From positions 338,501 through 402,500 of the forward strand of contig JAKOGI010000333.1 of NCBI GenBank assembly GCA_029747015.1: a stretch of DNA of 64,000 nt. The letters are read 5' to 3'. Below are positions 22,182 through 34,400 of the stretch, piece by piece (the stretch's first letter is position 1; each line of letters starts with the position of its first letter). The notes below the pieces were generated by a model. The model was not told where the DNA came from, did not search any database, and saw only the letters and a program-made list of their open reading frames with translations. A program made the translations under genes and the position numbers. This DNA is from Carnegiea gigantea. Its lineage: Eukaryota > Streptophyta > Magnoliopsida > Caryophyllales > Cactaceae.

Positions 22182-23925
22182 ATGAGTACTCCACAAGGCA
22201 TGCTTGAAGGTCAATCCATAACTCGTCCACCATACTTTAATGGCCAACACTATAGTTGGTGGAAGAATAGGATGGAAAACTACATCCAAGCTGAGGACTA
22301 TGAGTTGTGGATGCTCATCAAGCATGGACCACTCATCCCTAAGAAAACAACTGAAGATGGAAAGTCAATCCCCAAGGAGCCTAAGGAGTTCAATGCTGAA
22401 GATTACAAGATGATGGAGAAGAATGCCAAGGCCAAGAAACTCCTATATTTTGGCCTAGGTCCTGATGAATATACTCGCATATCTGAATGTGAGTCGGCCA
22501 AAGAAATCTGGGATGCTTTGCAAGTAGCTCACGAAGGGACCAATCAAGTAAAGCAATCCCGGATTGAATTGCTTATGAGAAAGTATGAGCTGTTCGTGAT
22601 GGGTGATCGGGAAAGTGTGATGGACATGTACACTCGCTTCACTCACATAACGAATGAGTTGAAATCCTTGGGAAAATCCTTCACCACCGAAGAATTGGTA
22701 AGGAAGATCCTAAGAATTTTATCTCATTCTTAGGAAGCGAAAGTAACGGCCATCCAAGAAGCTAAGGACATGAACAAGATCACCCTAGATGAGCTGATTG
22801 GCAATTAGGAAATATTCTCAACAGAAAGATGAGACAAAGAGAGAATGAGGCCTTGCACCAAAGGCTTTAGAAGATGATTCTGATTCTGAGGAGAAGGAGA
22901 TTGCCATGATGACTCAAAAATTTAAGAGGTTCTTTAAGAAAGTCAAAGAAAACATCAAAAGGAAAGACTTCGGCAAAGCCAGGAACACCCCTCGGGAACA
23001 GTTCACTGGGTCTTTCAAGTGTGGTAAGCTGGACCAGATTGTGAGAAACTGCCCACTGCACAAGAAAGAACAAGAACCCGAACACCCCAGAAAACAGGGG
23101 AGGAAACAGGGTGTAAGCAGCTCAGCGAAAAGGTTCTCAAAAGCTATGCTCGCGGCCTGGGGAGATTCAAGTGAGGATGAGGAAGGGTCTGAAGCTGGGG
23201 AAGCTGATGTAGCACTCATGGCAAGGAGTGACACTGATTCAGATGATGGGTCAACGGATAGTCTGACTCAACTCAAGAACAAGGTACGTGGTCTAAATAA
23301 ATCAACTTTTGAGAAATTAGTGTACAATATAATGGATATATGTGCTGAATTAAACGGGGATGTTCGAGATTTAGAACTTACAAATGAAACCCTTAAATTA
23401 GAAAAGCTTGAAGTTGACAAAGAGACTCTTGCCGTGCATGAAAACATCAATGTGCTTAAAGAAACTCTACTCATGAAAGAAGAGACTTGTTCCACTAAAC
23501 TGACTGAGCTAGAAAAAGAATCTCTTGACTTAAAAGGTAAGGTCGAGTCTTTGCTGGAAGAAAACATAAACTTGCTTGAAAAAATAAAACACTTAGAATC
23601 GGACCTTGCCGCAAACAAGCTCTGGAACAGGTCCTCAAGGGCGTTGGAATGGTTAAACACTCATCATAGTCAAAATAGAAGAGGACTAGGTTTTGTGCCT
23701 AAGATGACCTACCCAGTGAATAACAAATATGTGGGATTACCTGAAAATATTGTTTGTTTTCATTGTGGTAAAACGGGGCATTATCGATATGCTTGTCCTA
23801 TAAGAAAGTATGCCATTAAAAAGAACTCAGTGCATGTAAAACAAATGTGGGTTAGGAAAGATGAGATTTACACGTCTAAAGGAATGGGACCCAAGTGGAT
23901 CTGGGTTCCCAAAACTAACCCTTGA
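22182..23925 (+). pseudogene. gag: E2 gag polyprotein, broken
   Basis: Start ATG 22182 (MSTPQGMLEGQSITRPPYF), same start context as E1. The frame is clean to a TAG at 22731 (TGG in E1). A ~20-base deletion near 22805-22812 then shifts the frame, which continues to the shared TGA at 23923. The first knuckle reads SFKCGKLDQIVRNC, so its first Cys is Ser and its His is Gln: it should not bind zinc normally. The second (CFHCGKTGHYRYAC, ~23756) is intact. The coiled-coil-like segment between them is kept (~23270-23640). Confidence 0.87.
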
Positions 23926-23937
23926 TTTGTTTTGCAG
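23907..23937 (+). promoter_or_regulatory. E2 gag-pol junction: shared TGA within a splice-acceptor-like sequence
   Basis: Same as in E1: ACTAAC, an in-frame TGA (23923-23925), a T-rich tract, and TTGCAG ending at 23937. A 2-base insertion relative to E1 at ~23951-23957 puts the downstream protease out of the gag frame in this copy. Confidence 0.45.
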
Positions 23938-26900
23938 GCTGAAGTGAGAGAGAAAACAACCCAGCAAACAACCCAGCAAATAGTGCAGGAAACAGTCTAG
24001 GGAACAGGCAGCTGTGGTATGTTGACAGTGGGTGTTCGAGGCATATGACTGGTGAAAAATCCAATTTTCTCTCACTTACAGCATCAGAAGGAGGGAGTGT
24101 AGCATTTGGAAACGGCAAATCTGGGACAATTGTCGGTATAGGTAAGATAGGTGAGTCACTCTCCCATTCAATTGACAATGTTTATTTTGTGGATGGTTTA
24201 AAACACAACTTGCTAAGTGTGTCCCAACTGTGTGACAAAGACAACCTAGTAGTGTTCTCTCCAACACGTTGCTTGGTTGTAAACATGAACACAGGAGATG
24301 TTGTGTTGAGGGGGAAGCGACACAAAAATGTTTATAAAGTGTGTATTTCTACTCTTCCCCAAAATAATTTGACTTGTTTGAGTGCCTTAAAAGATGATGT
24401 TATGCTTTGGCACAAAAGACTAGGTCATGCAAGCCACTCTCTTTTGAACAAACTTGTAACCAAAGATTTAGTAGTTGGCTTACCTTCCATCAAATTCAAT
24501 GATGACAAGGTATGTGATGCATGTGCCAAAGGCAAACAAGTCAAAAATTCATTTAAGTCTAAAAAGTGTATAAGCACTACTCGACCCCTTGAATTAATAC
24601 ATATGGATCTATGTGGTCCAATGAGGATCATGAGTCGAGGTGGCAAGAGGTATGTGCTTGTGATAGTGGATGACTACTCTCGTTTCACTTGGACTTTGTT
24701 TTTGGCTTCTAAAGATGAAACTTTTAAAAAATTTCTTGCTTTCATTAAAAAGACTGAAAAGAGGGTAGGACATTCTTTGGTATGCATAAGGTCTGACCAT
24801 GGTACAGAATTTGAAAATTCGAGCTTTATTGACTATTGTAATGAGCATGGTGTTGATCACAATTTTTCAGCTCCAAGAACACCCCAACAGAACGGGGTGG
24901 TAGAGCGCAAAAATCGTACTCTAGAGGACATGACTAGAACAATGCTTGTTGCTAGTGGTCTTCCTAGAAATTTTTGGGCTGAAGCTTTAAACACATCATG
25001 TTACATTATAAATAGATGCATGATTAGACCTGTTCTTAACAAAACTCCTTATGAGATCCTCAAAGGAAGAAAACCAAATATTTTGCATTTGAGAGTTTTT
25101 GGGTGTAAATGTTTTGTGCATAATAATGGAAAGGATGCCTTAGGGAAATTTGATCCAAGGAGTGACGAGGCAATATTCCTCGATTACTCCTCACATAGTA
25201 AGGCATACAAAGTGTTTAATAAGAGAACCTTGTGTGTTGAAGAAAGTGTGCATGTGCTTTTTGATGAAACTAACTCTCTAAGTGAGAATGATGCACAGGA
25301 GGAAGACCTCGAACTAGGTCTTGTTAAAAAAGACATGCTGCTTCAAGATGAACCAGGTAAGGATCAACCTGAGAGATCAAGGCCTGAAGCTGTTCTTCAG
25401 GAAGGTAGGCAGGGTGTGAACCAAACAGGGGGAAACAGGGTGGAACCCTGTTCGGGACAACATCAGCCGAACCCTTCTGAGATAATTTCAGGAACAGGCT
25501 CCCAAACAGGCTTGGGAACAGGACCTGAACTTGTTTCGCCAAGTATTCCAGCTAGGATGGAGAGCATATCTGTGAACCCACTTTCACCACGATCATGGAA
25601 ATACCAAAGTTCACATCCTCTTGATCAAATTTTGTCTGATATTAATGCAGGAGTTCAAACTAGATCTAGGCTTAAAAATTTCTGTGCTTTCTATGCTTTT
25701 CTCTCAAAAATTGAGCCTAAGAATATTAATGAAGCTCTTGCAGATTCAGATTGGGTCACAGCCATGCAAGAAGAACTCCATCAGTTCGAAAGAAACAAGG
25801 TATGGCACCTTGTGCCACGGCCAGAGGATAGAACAATCATTGGAACCAAGTGGGTGTTCCGTAACAAGCTAGATGAGTGCGGAACAGTCACTAGGAACAA
25901 GGCCCGGCTGGTGGTTCAAGGCTACAACCAAGAAGAGGGAATTGATTATGAAGAGACTTTTGCACCTGTTGTAAGGATGGAAGCCATTCGAATCTTGATA
26001 GCTTTTGCAGCCCACATAGAGATCAAGTTATATCAAATGGATGTTAAAAGTGCGTTTCTAAATGGGTACCTTAAAGAGGAAGTGTATGTCAAACAACCCC
26101 CGGTTTTGAAAGTGATGAATTTCCTAACCATGTTTTCAAACTTGACAAGGCACTTTATGGTTTAAAACAAGCTCCTAGAGCTTGGTATGAGCGGTTGTCA
26201 AGCTTTTTATTGGAAAATAATTTTGCAAGAGGCAAGGTAGACAATACCTTGTTTCTAAAATCTAAGGGGAAACATTTGTTGATTGTCCAAGTATATGTCG
26301 ATGACATCATATTTGGTGCAACTCATCATGAATTGTGCAATGAATTTTCAAAAATGATGAGGAGTGAGTTTGAAATGAGCATGATGGGTGAGCTTAATTT
26401 CTTTTTAGGATTGCAAATCAAGCAAACTTCAAACAGCACCATGATCCATCAACAAAAGTATATTAAGGAATTACTTAAGCGTTTTGGGATGGAGTCAGCC
26501 AAGCCCATTGATACTCCCATCTCTCCTTCAACTAGGTTGGTAATGGATGATGGTAGTCCCTCAGTTGAGGAGAAATCCTATAGGGGCATGATAGGGTCAC
26601 TCTTATACCTAACTGCTAGTAGACCTGACATTTTTTTTAGTGTTGGTCTATGTGCACGTTTTCAGTCAAACCCTAAAGAAACTTATCTAAAGGCTGTTAA
26701 AAGGATTTTTAGGTACTTAAGACATACACCTGATCTAGCCTTATGGTATCCTAAAGGTTGCAACTTTGATCTTGTTGGGTATGCTGATGCTGATTACGCA
26801 GGTTTCTTGGTTGATAGGAAAAGCACCTCAGGTATGGTTCACTTTCTTGGACCTTGTTTGGTATCTTGGGCAACGAAGAAACAACTCTCTGTTGCCTTGT

Positions 26901-27238
26901 CCATAGCAGAAGCTGAGTATGTGGCAGCTGCATCTTGTTGTGCTCAGTTATTATGGATAAGACAACAACTCAAGGACTTTTGTGTTGACATAGGATGCAT
27001 TCCTATTTATTGTGACAATACAAGTGCAATTAACATTGCCAAAAATCCATGTCAACACAAAAGAACAAAACATATTGACATTCGTCATCATTTCTTGAGA
27101 GACAATGTTGAAAAGGGAGTGATCTCAATGAATTTTTGTGCCACTGAAAATCAAATTGCTGATATATTCACAAAGGCATTGAGTAGAGAACAATTTGAAA
27201 GGAATAGACTCGAACTAGGCTTAATTAGAACAACCTGA
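23938..27238 (+). pseudogene. pol: E2 copia pol (protease-integrase-RT-RNase H), two frameshifts
   Basis: Protease [10 protein letters not shown] starts at 24024. Integrase finger HKRLGHAS to CDACAKGK (~24410-24535), core with [18 protein letters not shown] and ERKNRT. RT has [20 protein letters not shown] (~25900) and YVDDIIFG (~26296). RNase H has GYADADYAG (~26778) and IAEAEYVAAA. The frame is open from the protease to ~26100, where one base is missing against E1 (run of C before GGTTTTG). It then reopens and runs to TGA 27236. With the linker indel at ~23955 this copy needs only two indel repairs, so it is the better preserved of the two pols. Confidence 0.92.
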
Positions 27239-27669
27239 CCAACCTGTTCTCTCTCCCTGTTTGTAAAATTTAAAAGTGACGGGTACAACATGTTAAATTT
27301 TTGTTTGCAATCAACTTGTGTGCTATGTTTAGCATATGTGAGGTTTGCAACTTGCTGACACTCGTTGAGGTCTAATGAGATTGCCCTTATTGTCCAATGT
27401 TACCGAGCAAGTAACCTCAAGAACAAGCATCAGGAACAGGTACGCCTCTTGTTTGTCAAATATGTGCAACAAATTAAAAACTGCTAATCTCTTCCCGAGG
27501 CGTGCGCAATAAATGCTATAGTTTGTTGCAAAAACGGGCAAAATTTTTTAAAGATTTCGCACGTCTCTCTCTCCCTTTAAAGCTCTTGCTCAATCTCTCA
27601 CCTCCACCGAAACTCTCTTGCTTTGAAACTCTGTTCAAGAAACCCTAATCTGTCTCCATCCTCTGAAAA
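27239..27669 (+). other. E2 spacer between pol and the extra ORF
   Basis: Noncoding. Ends in a CT-rich leader (CTCTCTCTC at ~27563-27575) like that of E1 before the extra ORF. No gene supported. Confidence 0.5.
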
Positions 27670-29629
27670 ATGGCGTTCCCCATTAGCTTCGAGAGCTCCT
27701 CGACCTTGACCCAGGGCAACCAGACACAGCGCACAGCCTTGCAAATAGCCACAGCCCTGTTTGCACCTATACAATTTCTGACGGCCCTCATGGAAGGTAA
27801 AAATACTGAACCTCCTCGACCCATTGCCTATAAACCTTTTGGGTTTTTGAAAAGTATCGACCTTAGAACAGTGAATTTGAAATTGGAAGACATCCCGTAC
27901 AAATTTGGGTGGGAATTGATTTTGTTTGGTGAAACGGGCGCATGTCAACCCCAAGAACTTGTTGGGGCATCTGAAAGAGAAATTGGGGCTTTAGATGAAC
28001 TCTTTCTGTTGGACCATGGGTTAGATGACATCAATTCGTTTGGGCTGTGTCCTGAGCAGGAAACAGGGTCAGAAATAGGGCCTGAAGTTTTTAAGGATGA
28101 CCTAGGGGAGGATTTGTCAAAAAAAAACAAAGGGGGAAGTAGTGGTCAAATGGAGGAGTCCCCTGTTAAGCCTGCACAAGCCACACCGGTAACACAAACC
28201 GGTGAGAAACGCAAAAGGTACAAAATTGTGGCTAGGCGTGCTAGAGTACCAAGAACACGACCACCATCAAGGCCTAAAAGCGGCCAGACTGAAGCGCCCT
28301 TAAAAAGTGAACACCCTGTCAAACCAAAACCACAAATCCCCTCTTCGGCCAAACCCACAAACAGACCCACAAGAAAATCAGCCCGAATAGCTTTTCACTC
28401 CACTCCTCGTCCTGCCAAACAGTCAGCCCATGTTGTTGAGGAGATTGATTCCTCCTCTGAGCCTTCATTAGATAGCGACACTGAGAACACTGCCTTCAAA
28501 TAAGGCACGCCCGTGTTCTCAGAGTCCTCAGAGGATAAGCCTCTTCCTATACCAAAACCATCACCCCTCAAAACTCCCGAGAGAAAAGCCTCCCTCAAAC
28601 ATACCTCCACCCAAGACCCTCCTACTAAGCCCCAACCTAAACGAGCCAAGAAATCTAACCCGTCTGTAATCTCAGCCAAACTGACCCAACTGCTTTAGAG
28701 ACGGGTTGTCAAGGGCAAAATTATAAAGGTCAAATATTTTGAGGAACAGGGACTGGGGGTGTTTCTGCACAAGCTGCATGCACAGGGGGTGGTATGAGTT
28801 GTTTACAAACACCCAGCTGGGGTGTTCTGTACATGAGTTGGCAGAGTTCTATGCCAACTGCACTGTCACCGAAGGAGTGGTGACAAGTATTGTTAATGGA
28901 AAGCAGCTTCGCTTTGATGCGAAGATATTAGGGGACATTCTAGGGATTCCCTCCACATGCTTTGATATATATGTGAGGGAAGACAAGACTATTCTAGGGA
29001 CAACAAGGCTGCTGAAACTCGCCCAGAAATTTAGCTAGCAACCAAGCCTGCAAACACCCAAGTCTGTGAAGAACGGGGACATGACATCGCTCCATCAATT
29101 GCTATTTTGGTTTATCATCAAGAATGTCATCCCCAGAGGCCAGGGTCGCAATCTTGCTGATGCCATGGATCAGTGTTTGATGGATCTGATGGACACGGAA
29201 GTGCAAATTAACCTTCCTGCCATCATGATTCGACATATTGCAAGAATTGCAAACACCTCTAGGGAACATGATCTGGGATACGGCTTCTTTCTGACTAGTG
29301 TGTTTGAGCACTTTGGGGTGACACTGCAGAAGAAGGTGGGCGCTCAGTTCATTGATGAGATCGGGAGTAACACCCTTATAGGGTGTGGGTATGCTTTGAT
29401 TGAAGGGTCTGCCTCAGAACAGGGGACCAGAACACCCCATCCTCCTGTTCCTGGCAGTTCCTCAACCAAGCTTGAGGCTGCTTTGGAAGAAAACTCTCGC
29501 CTCAGTACTGAGCTTAACGTTGTAAAGGCTGCCCTGGACGAGGAAAAAGCTCTAAATGCAAAACGCCATGCAGATCTCCTCGCCCTTCTCTCTTCACTTT
29601 CAGCAAAATTTTCTCCTTCTGCTCCTTGA
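27670..29629 (+). pseudogene. E2 Sirevirus extra (env-position) ORF, broken
   Basis: Start ATG 27670 (MAFPISFESSSTLTQGNQ). Same modules as E1: PRPIAYKPFGFLKSIDLRTV, a basic patch GEKRKRYKIVARRARVPRTR (~28201-28260), an acidic serine region, NTQLGCSVHELAEFYANCTV, and a C-terminal coiled coil with LEAALEENSRLSTELNVVKA. Stops at 28501 (TAA) and 28696 (TAG), a frame change at ~28785 and a TAG at 29036. Stop at 29627. No transmembrane segment seen. E1 and E2 broke at different places, so the ancestral protein was intact when the two lineages separated (inference). Confidence 0.75.
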
Positions 29630-30091
29630 ACACCCCTCCTGAGCTGTTCCCATCTGTTGTTCTCATAGCCTGTTCTCACTACTCTTGGTGAATCAGTTTG
29701 TACTCTGTTGCACTATTTTGATGAATGACAGGATATCTTGTTTTTGATTGGCTTTGCCTTGCTTGCTTTTTGTTGTGAATTGCTTGTGTGTGACTAGGAT
29801 GGCCAATCTCATTACCGTACCAAAACACTTGAGTGTATGGCCTGTTGACTTTCCTCCATTACCCAAGTGGTGGTTATAGCAAACACCCTCTGTTTGACTG
29901 TTCGCCCCTACTTTTTAATGATGCTAAAAGGGGGAAGATAGGTTGACCAATATTGTTTTAGTTCTACCATGGACGAGTTAATTTTCTTACAATCTTTTTG
30001 ATACTAACTGCTTCATGTGAATTTGAATAATTGGTACAAATCACTTAAATTGCCCTTGAAAGTCAATATGGTCACTTGGTTTGTCATCATC
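29630..30091 (+). other. E2 3' noncoding region with first polypurine motif
   Basis: Noncoding; contains AAAAGGGGGAAGAT at 29926-29939, the upstream purine motif also present in E1. Confidence 0.7.
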
Positions 30092-30105
30092 AAAAAGGGG
30101 GAATT
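30092..30105 (+). promoter_or_regulatory. Polypurine tract of E2
   Basis: AAAAAGGGGGAATT immediately before the 3' LTR. Confidence 0.9.
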
Positions 30106-31614
30106 TATTAGAATGTATAAAGTTTTGATGATAACAAATCCAAGTGTTGTTGTTGCTTGCTCCAAACAGGCTTTCCAAACAGGACCTTACTGCTGTTCTC
30201 AATGTATTAAAACTGCTTGACTAATGGTTTATCAAGAACAGGTACTCAAGTCAGCAATGTAAGAACACCTGTGAGGAACAGGTTCTGTGAGGTGTTTTGA
30301 AGCATATCCTGAGAAGTGTTTGAAACATAAGATATGTGCAGCTATGACAAACAGGTTCCGTGCGGTGTTTGAAGCATATTCTGTGAAGTGTTTGCAGCAA
30401 AGTCGTTCTACAAGATGACTAGTAGTTACAACAAGATGTCTTGATTTGATTTGGTTTTATATTTTTAGACTCTTGTTAATATGCCAATTAGAAAGTTTTA
30501 ATTTACCACTCACTGGAAACGGTTTTGCTTTTCGGAAAATATTTCGGATCACCCTTCAGAACAACCCTGGGAACAGGGCGATCAGGGTGTTTCCCGAATA
30601 AGCTGCGAAAAACTGCTTTGCACGATTTTTATCTTTTGGATTTTGAGCAGCTTCTTCAAAGATTTGCAAGAAAGATTTTTCTATGGAGTATCTTATTCTT
30701 TACCCTAAAAAACGGTTATCAAAAATCTTAAGGGATTTGCAAAATCTTTTTGAATAAAAAGAATATCCAATTTTTGGCAAGTGGATAAGGTAGTTGAGAA
30801 AAACATGGGCTAGCTGCTAAAGAACACCGCCTTATGCACGCGGTTCAGGAAGTGTTTTTCAGCTCATGTCACCTTACCCCTTATAGCTAAAGGATTCTAT
30901 TTTCTCTAGGATTTTAGTTTCAAAAAATTTCAGAAATAGTTTTTCCATCCCTTGTGGGTAAAGGATTCTATATTCTTCAGATTTTTTAGTTTCCAAAAAT
31001 TTGATGAATTGTGTTCCAAGCACTATAAAAGGCGGCTTCTTACAATCTTGGACACATCGGTTTTCAGAGAGAAAAAATCTGAGTTCATGAGCTAAAACGT
31101 TTGAAAAGAAAACCGAGCCTTGTGAGTGAATAAATTGAGCTTTCAAAGTTGGCATACTAGGACTTCATTATACCCTATATTAGCTTAGTTAAGAAGCATT
31201 GTAATAGGGTGTTTTTTTTTTCCTTTACATTCTTCTTTCACAAGAGTGAGTAGAGTGTGTGTCCAAATCAAGGGGATTTTGGACGTGGGGTAACTTGTCT
31301 TAGGGAAGACAGGTTACGTGTGTTACAAGTTGTAACAAGGTGTGTTACTATTGTAACGTGATTAGCCCGTTTAGTGAAGTGTTTAAATCCTACACGAGGT
31401 AGGTCGTGGTTTTTAACCTCAGTTGGGCTAGAGGTGTTTTCCACGTAAAAATCCTGTGTCCATTATTTTCGCATTCAATTTTGTTGGATTTTCGCTTCTG
31501 CTTATCTCAGAAACAACCTGTGCGAACAGGGTCTAAGACTGTTTGTCAGCAACTTGCGAAAATCGGACACCACAATTCACCCCCTCTTATGGTTGTGTAC
31601 TCTCTAATTCAACA
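30106..31614 (+). repeat. 3' LTR of E2 (1509 bp)
   Basis: Pairs with 20615-22123. Its first bases read TATTAG instead of TGTTAG, a G-to-A change in the terminal TG. TATA box at 31024-31033. Confidence 0.95.
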
Positions 31615-31619
31615 ATTAC
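31615..31619. repeat. Target-site duplication ATTAC, right of E2
   Basis: Second copy of 20610-20614. Element B's polyprotein resumes here. Confidence 0.92.
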
Positions 31620-33090
31620 CTATCATTATTGCTTCTGACCTAGACCACGACCAAGAGGTTAAATTGATTGCCCTACTTAGAGAGAGCAAGGAAGTTATAA
31701 GTTGGACTTTAGGGGATATCAAGGGTATTAGTCTCTGTATTGTGCAGCATAGAATTCATTTGGAGGACAATGCTAAGCCCTACTGAAACCACCAAAGGCG
31801 TTTGAACCCAGCTTTGTAGGAAATAGTTAGGAAAAAAGTACTGAAAAGGTTAGACCATGGGATTATTGATCCTATCTTTGATAGTAAGTGAGTTAGTCTT
31901 GTTCAATATATTCCTAATAATATTGATATTATCGTGATTAGGAATGATAAGAACGAGTTAGTCCCTACTCGACGTTAATCTGGGTGGTGTGTGTGTGTGT
32001 ATAGATTATAGAAATTGAACGCTGCCATTGAAAAAGATCATTTTCCCCTTCCCTTCTTTGACCAAATGCCAGAGAGGTTGGCTTAACATTTCTTCTATTA
32101 CTTTTTAGATGGATACTCTGGCTATACCCAGATTCCTATTGCTCTTGAGGATCAGAAGAATACTACTTTCACCTATCCATTTGGGACTTATGCCTTTAGA
32201 AGAATGTCATTTGGACTATGTAATGCCCCTGCTATCTTTCAGAGGTGCATGGTTTCCATGTTCTCAGATCTAGTTGAGCAGTGCATAGAAATTTTCATGT
32301 ATGATTTTTTTGTGTTTTGATAATTTTCTGTCTAATATGAGAACAGTTTTGGAAAGGTGTAAGAAGAAAGACTTGACTTTGAACTGGGAGAAGTGTCACT
32401 GCATGGTTAAAAAGGGGATAATCTCAGGCCACATTATTTCTAGAGATGGAATTGAGGTAGACAAGGCTAAGGCTGATCTGATTATTAATCTTCCCCCTGC
32501 ACTTGTGTGAAAGAGATGTGGTCTTTCCTTGGACATGCTGCCTCCTATCGTCATTTCATTAATAACTTTAGTAAGATAACAAAGCCCTTGACCAACCTGC
32601 TAGCTAAAGATGTGCCATTTCATTTCTCTGAGGAGTGTCTTGTGGCATTTGCTAAGCTTAAAGAAGCCTTAACCTCTACTCCTGTTCTTCATCCACCAAT
32701 CTGGGTAGAACCATTTGAGTTAATGTGTGATGCGTCTGATTATGCTGTTGGGGCTGTTCCAGGACAGTGTGTTGATAAGAAGCCCCATGTTATATTATGC
32801 TAGGCACACACTGAATAATGCCCAATTGAACTATACTATAACTGAAAAAGAATTTTCGACTGTGATCTTTGGTTTTGAGAAATTTAGACCTTACCTTATT
32901 TGGTCTCATGTGATTGTCTATACTGATCACTCTGCTCTTAAGCACCTTCTTCCTAAGAAGGATGAAAAGCCTAGACTTGTGAGATAGATCTTGCTTTTAT
33001 AAGAGTTTGACTGTGAGATTAGGCGCAAGAAAGGTTCTGAGAACCTTGTAGCTGACCATTTGTCTAGGATTCTCTATGATAGAGAGAATG
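31620..33090 (+). pseudogene. Element B reverse transcriptase and RNase H, inactivated
   Basis: Starts with PIIIASDLDHDQEVKLIALL and the pre-RT KEVISWTLGDIKGIS. RT motifs are disturbed: a TG run at 31985-32000 has expanded into the stretch where plant gypsy RTs usually read WRVC(I/V)DYRKLN. The catalytic site reads FMYDFF at 32294-32308, so the first Asp of the MDD-type box is Tyr, followed by a stop at ~32318. The connection and RNase H are clearer: EVDKAKADLIINLPPALV, SFLGHAASYRHFINNFSKIT, FELMCDASDYAVGAVPGQ (~32714), LNYTITEKEFSTVIFGFEKF and VIVYTDHSALKHLL. Many TAG/TGA stops. Dead enzyme. Confidence 0.85.
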
Positions 33091-33099
33091 AATCCAGTA

Positions 33100-34400
33100 T
33101 TTCTAAATGCTTTCCCAATGAGCAATTATATGTTGTCCACTCTGATTCTTAGTATGCTAAGCTTGTAAACTACCTAGTTTCTAATATAATCCCTGAGGGT
33201 TGGACCAAGAATGATAGATATGACTTCTTCCACCTTGTGAAATTTTTTATTTAGGATGACCTATATTTGTTTAAATACTGCTCTGACCAAGTCTTTAGGA
33301 GGTGTATTCCTGATAATGAGATAAGGAGTGTCCTTCCTTTTTGTCATGGCCCAGCATAGCGGCGGCATTCTAGTGGGCGAAAGGCTGCAGCCAAAGTTCT
33401 TTGATGTGGTTTCTATTAGTCGCCCTTATTTAGGGATGCTTTTGAGTACTATAAGAGTTTCCCTAGGTGCCAATGGTTAGTTAGAATTAGTAGAAGAGAT
33501 ATGATGCCACTTAATCCCATCATTGTGGTGGAGATTTTTGATGCATAGGTTATAGATTTTACGGGACCATTTCCATCATCTTTTGGGAATGAATTCATTT
33601 TGTTAGTTGTGGAATACAATTCTGAGTGGGTTAAGGTCATCCCTTCTAGGACCAATAACACTGAGGTGGTTCTGAAGTTCCTTAGGGAGAACATCTTTGC
33701 TAGATTTGGTATGCCCCGAGCTATCATTAGTGATCAGGGCACCCATTTTAATAACATGTCTTCTAATGCCTTACTGAGGAGGTAGTCCATAGCCCATAGG
33801 CTTGCTAGCCCCTATCATCCCCAAACTAGTGGCTAGCTTGAAGTGTCCAATTAGCAAATCAAACAGATTCTAGAGAAAACAGTGAGTGGAAACGAGAATG
33901 ATTGGGCCGACAAGCTTATAGATGCTCTTTAGGCATATAGGACAGCTTTCAAAACTCCCTTTGGATTATTACCTCATAGGGTTGTTTATGGTAAGCCTTG
34001 TCATCTCCCTGTTGATATTGAGCATAGAGCTTGGTGGACCATTAAGATGCTCAATTATGACTTTATTGAGGCTGGTGAGGAGCACAGACTGCAACTAAGT
34101 GAGCTTGATGAGATTATAACTGAGACTTATGAGAGTGCTCGATCTTACAAAGAGGGGCTATATTGTTTTATTAAAACATATTCTTAGGAAAAAGTTTTGC
34201 CCAGGAATGAAAGTATTCTTATATGACTCTAAGCTCCATCTATTCCAGGGAAATTGAGGTCCCGATGAATGGGTCCTTATATTGTCTCACGTGTTTTTCC
34301 CTATGGTACAATTGAAATTCAAGATCTTGAGAGTGGAGCTAAATTCAAAGTAAATGGCCAGTGATTAAAGCAATTTCTGGAGCTTCTGAGTAAAGAAGAT
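33100..34400 (+). pseudogene. Element B integrase, multiply broken
   Basis: Traces of the zinc finger at ~33340-33475 (CHGPA, then PRCQWL). The catalytic core begins at VIDFTGPFPSSFGNEFILLV (~33549, first Asp) and includes PRAIISDQGTHFNN (~33715, second Asp), with SPYHPQTSG after it. The C-terminal part has NDWADKLIDAL and AYRTAFKTPFGLLPHRVVYG with a stop between them. At least ten in-frame stops, mostly TAG, e.g. where Gln or Trp is expected. The transposon cannot encode a working integrase. Confidence 0.83.

Larger units (their letters stand above)
20615..31614 (+). mobile_element. Sirevirus-type Ty1/copia element E2 (11.0 kb)
   Basis: Complete insertion in B between protease and RT: two 1509-bp LTRs, ATTAC TSD, initiator-Met PBS, gag, pol, extra ORF and doubled purine motif. 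It is related to E1 along its coding regions and parts of the LTR, but the LTRs differ enough for a separate subfamily. The E2 LTR pair differs at about 35-40 positions (~2.5%). Unlike E1 its reading frame is broken mainly by small indels. Confidence 0.93.

Noticed and set aside
6784..31614. E1 and E2 as one tandem duplication or a recombinant chain
   Set aside because: Each has two own LTRs and its own TSD, and 2.7 kb of element B lies between them.
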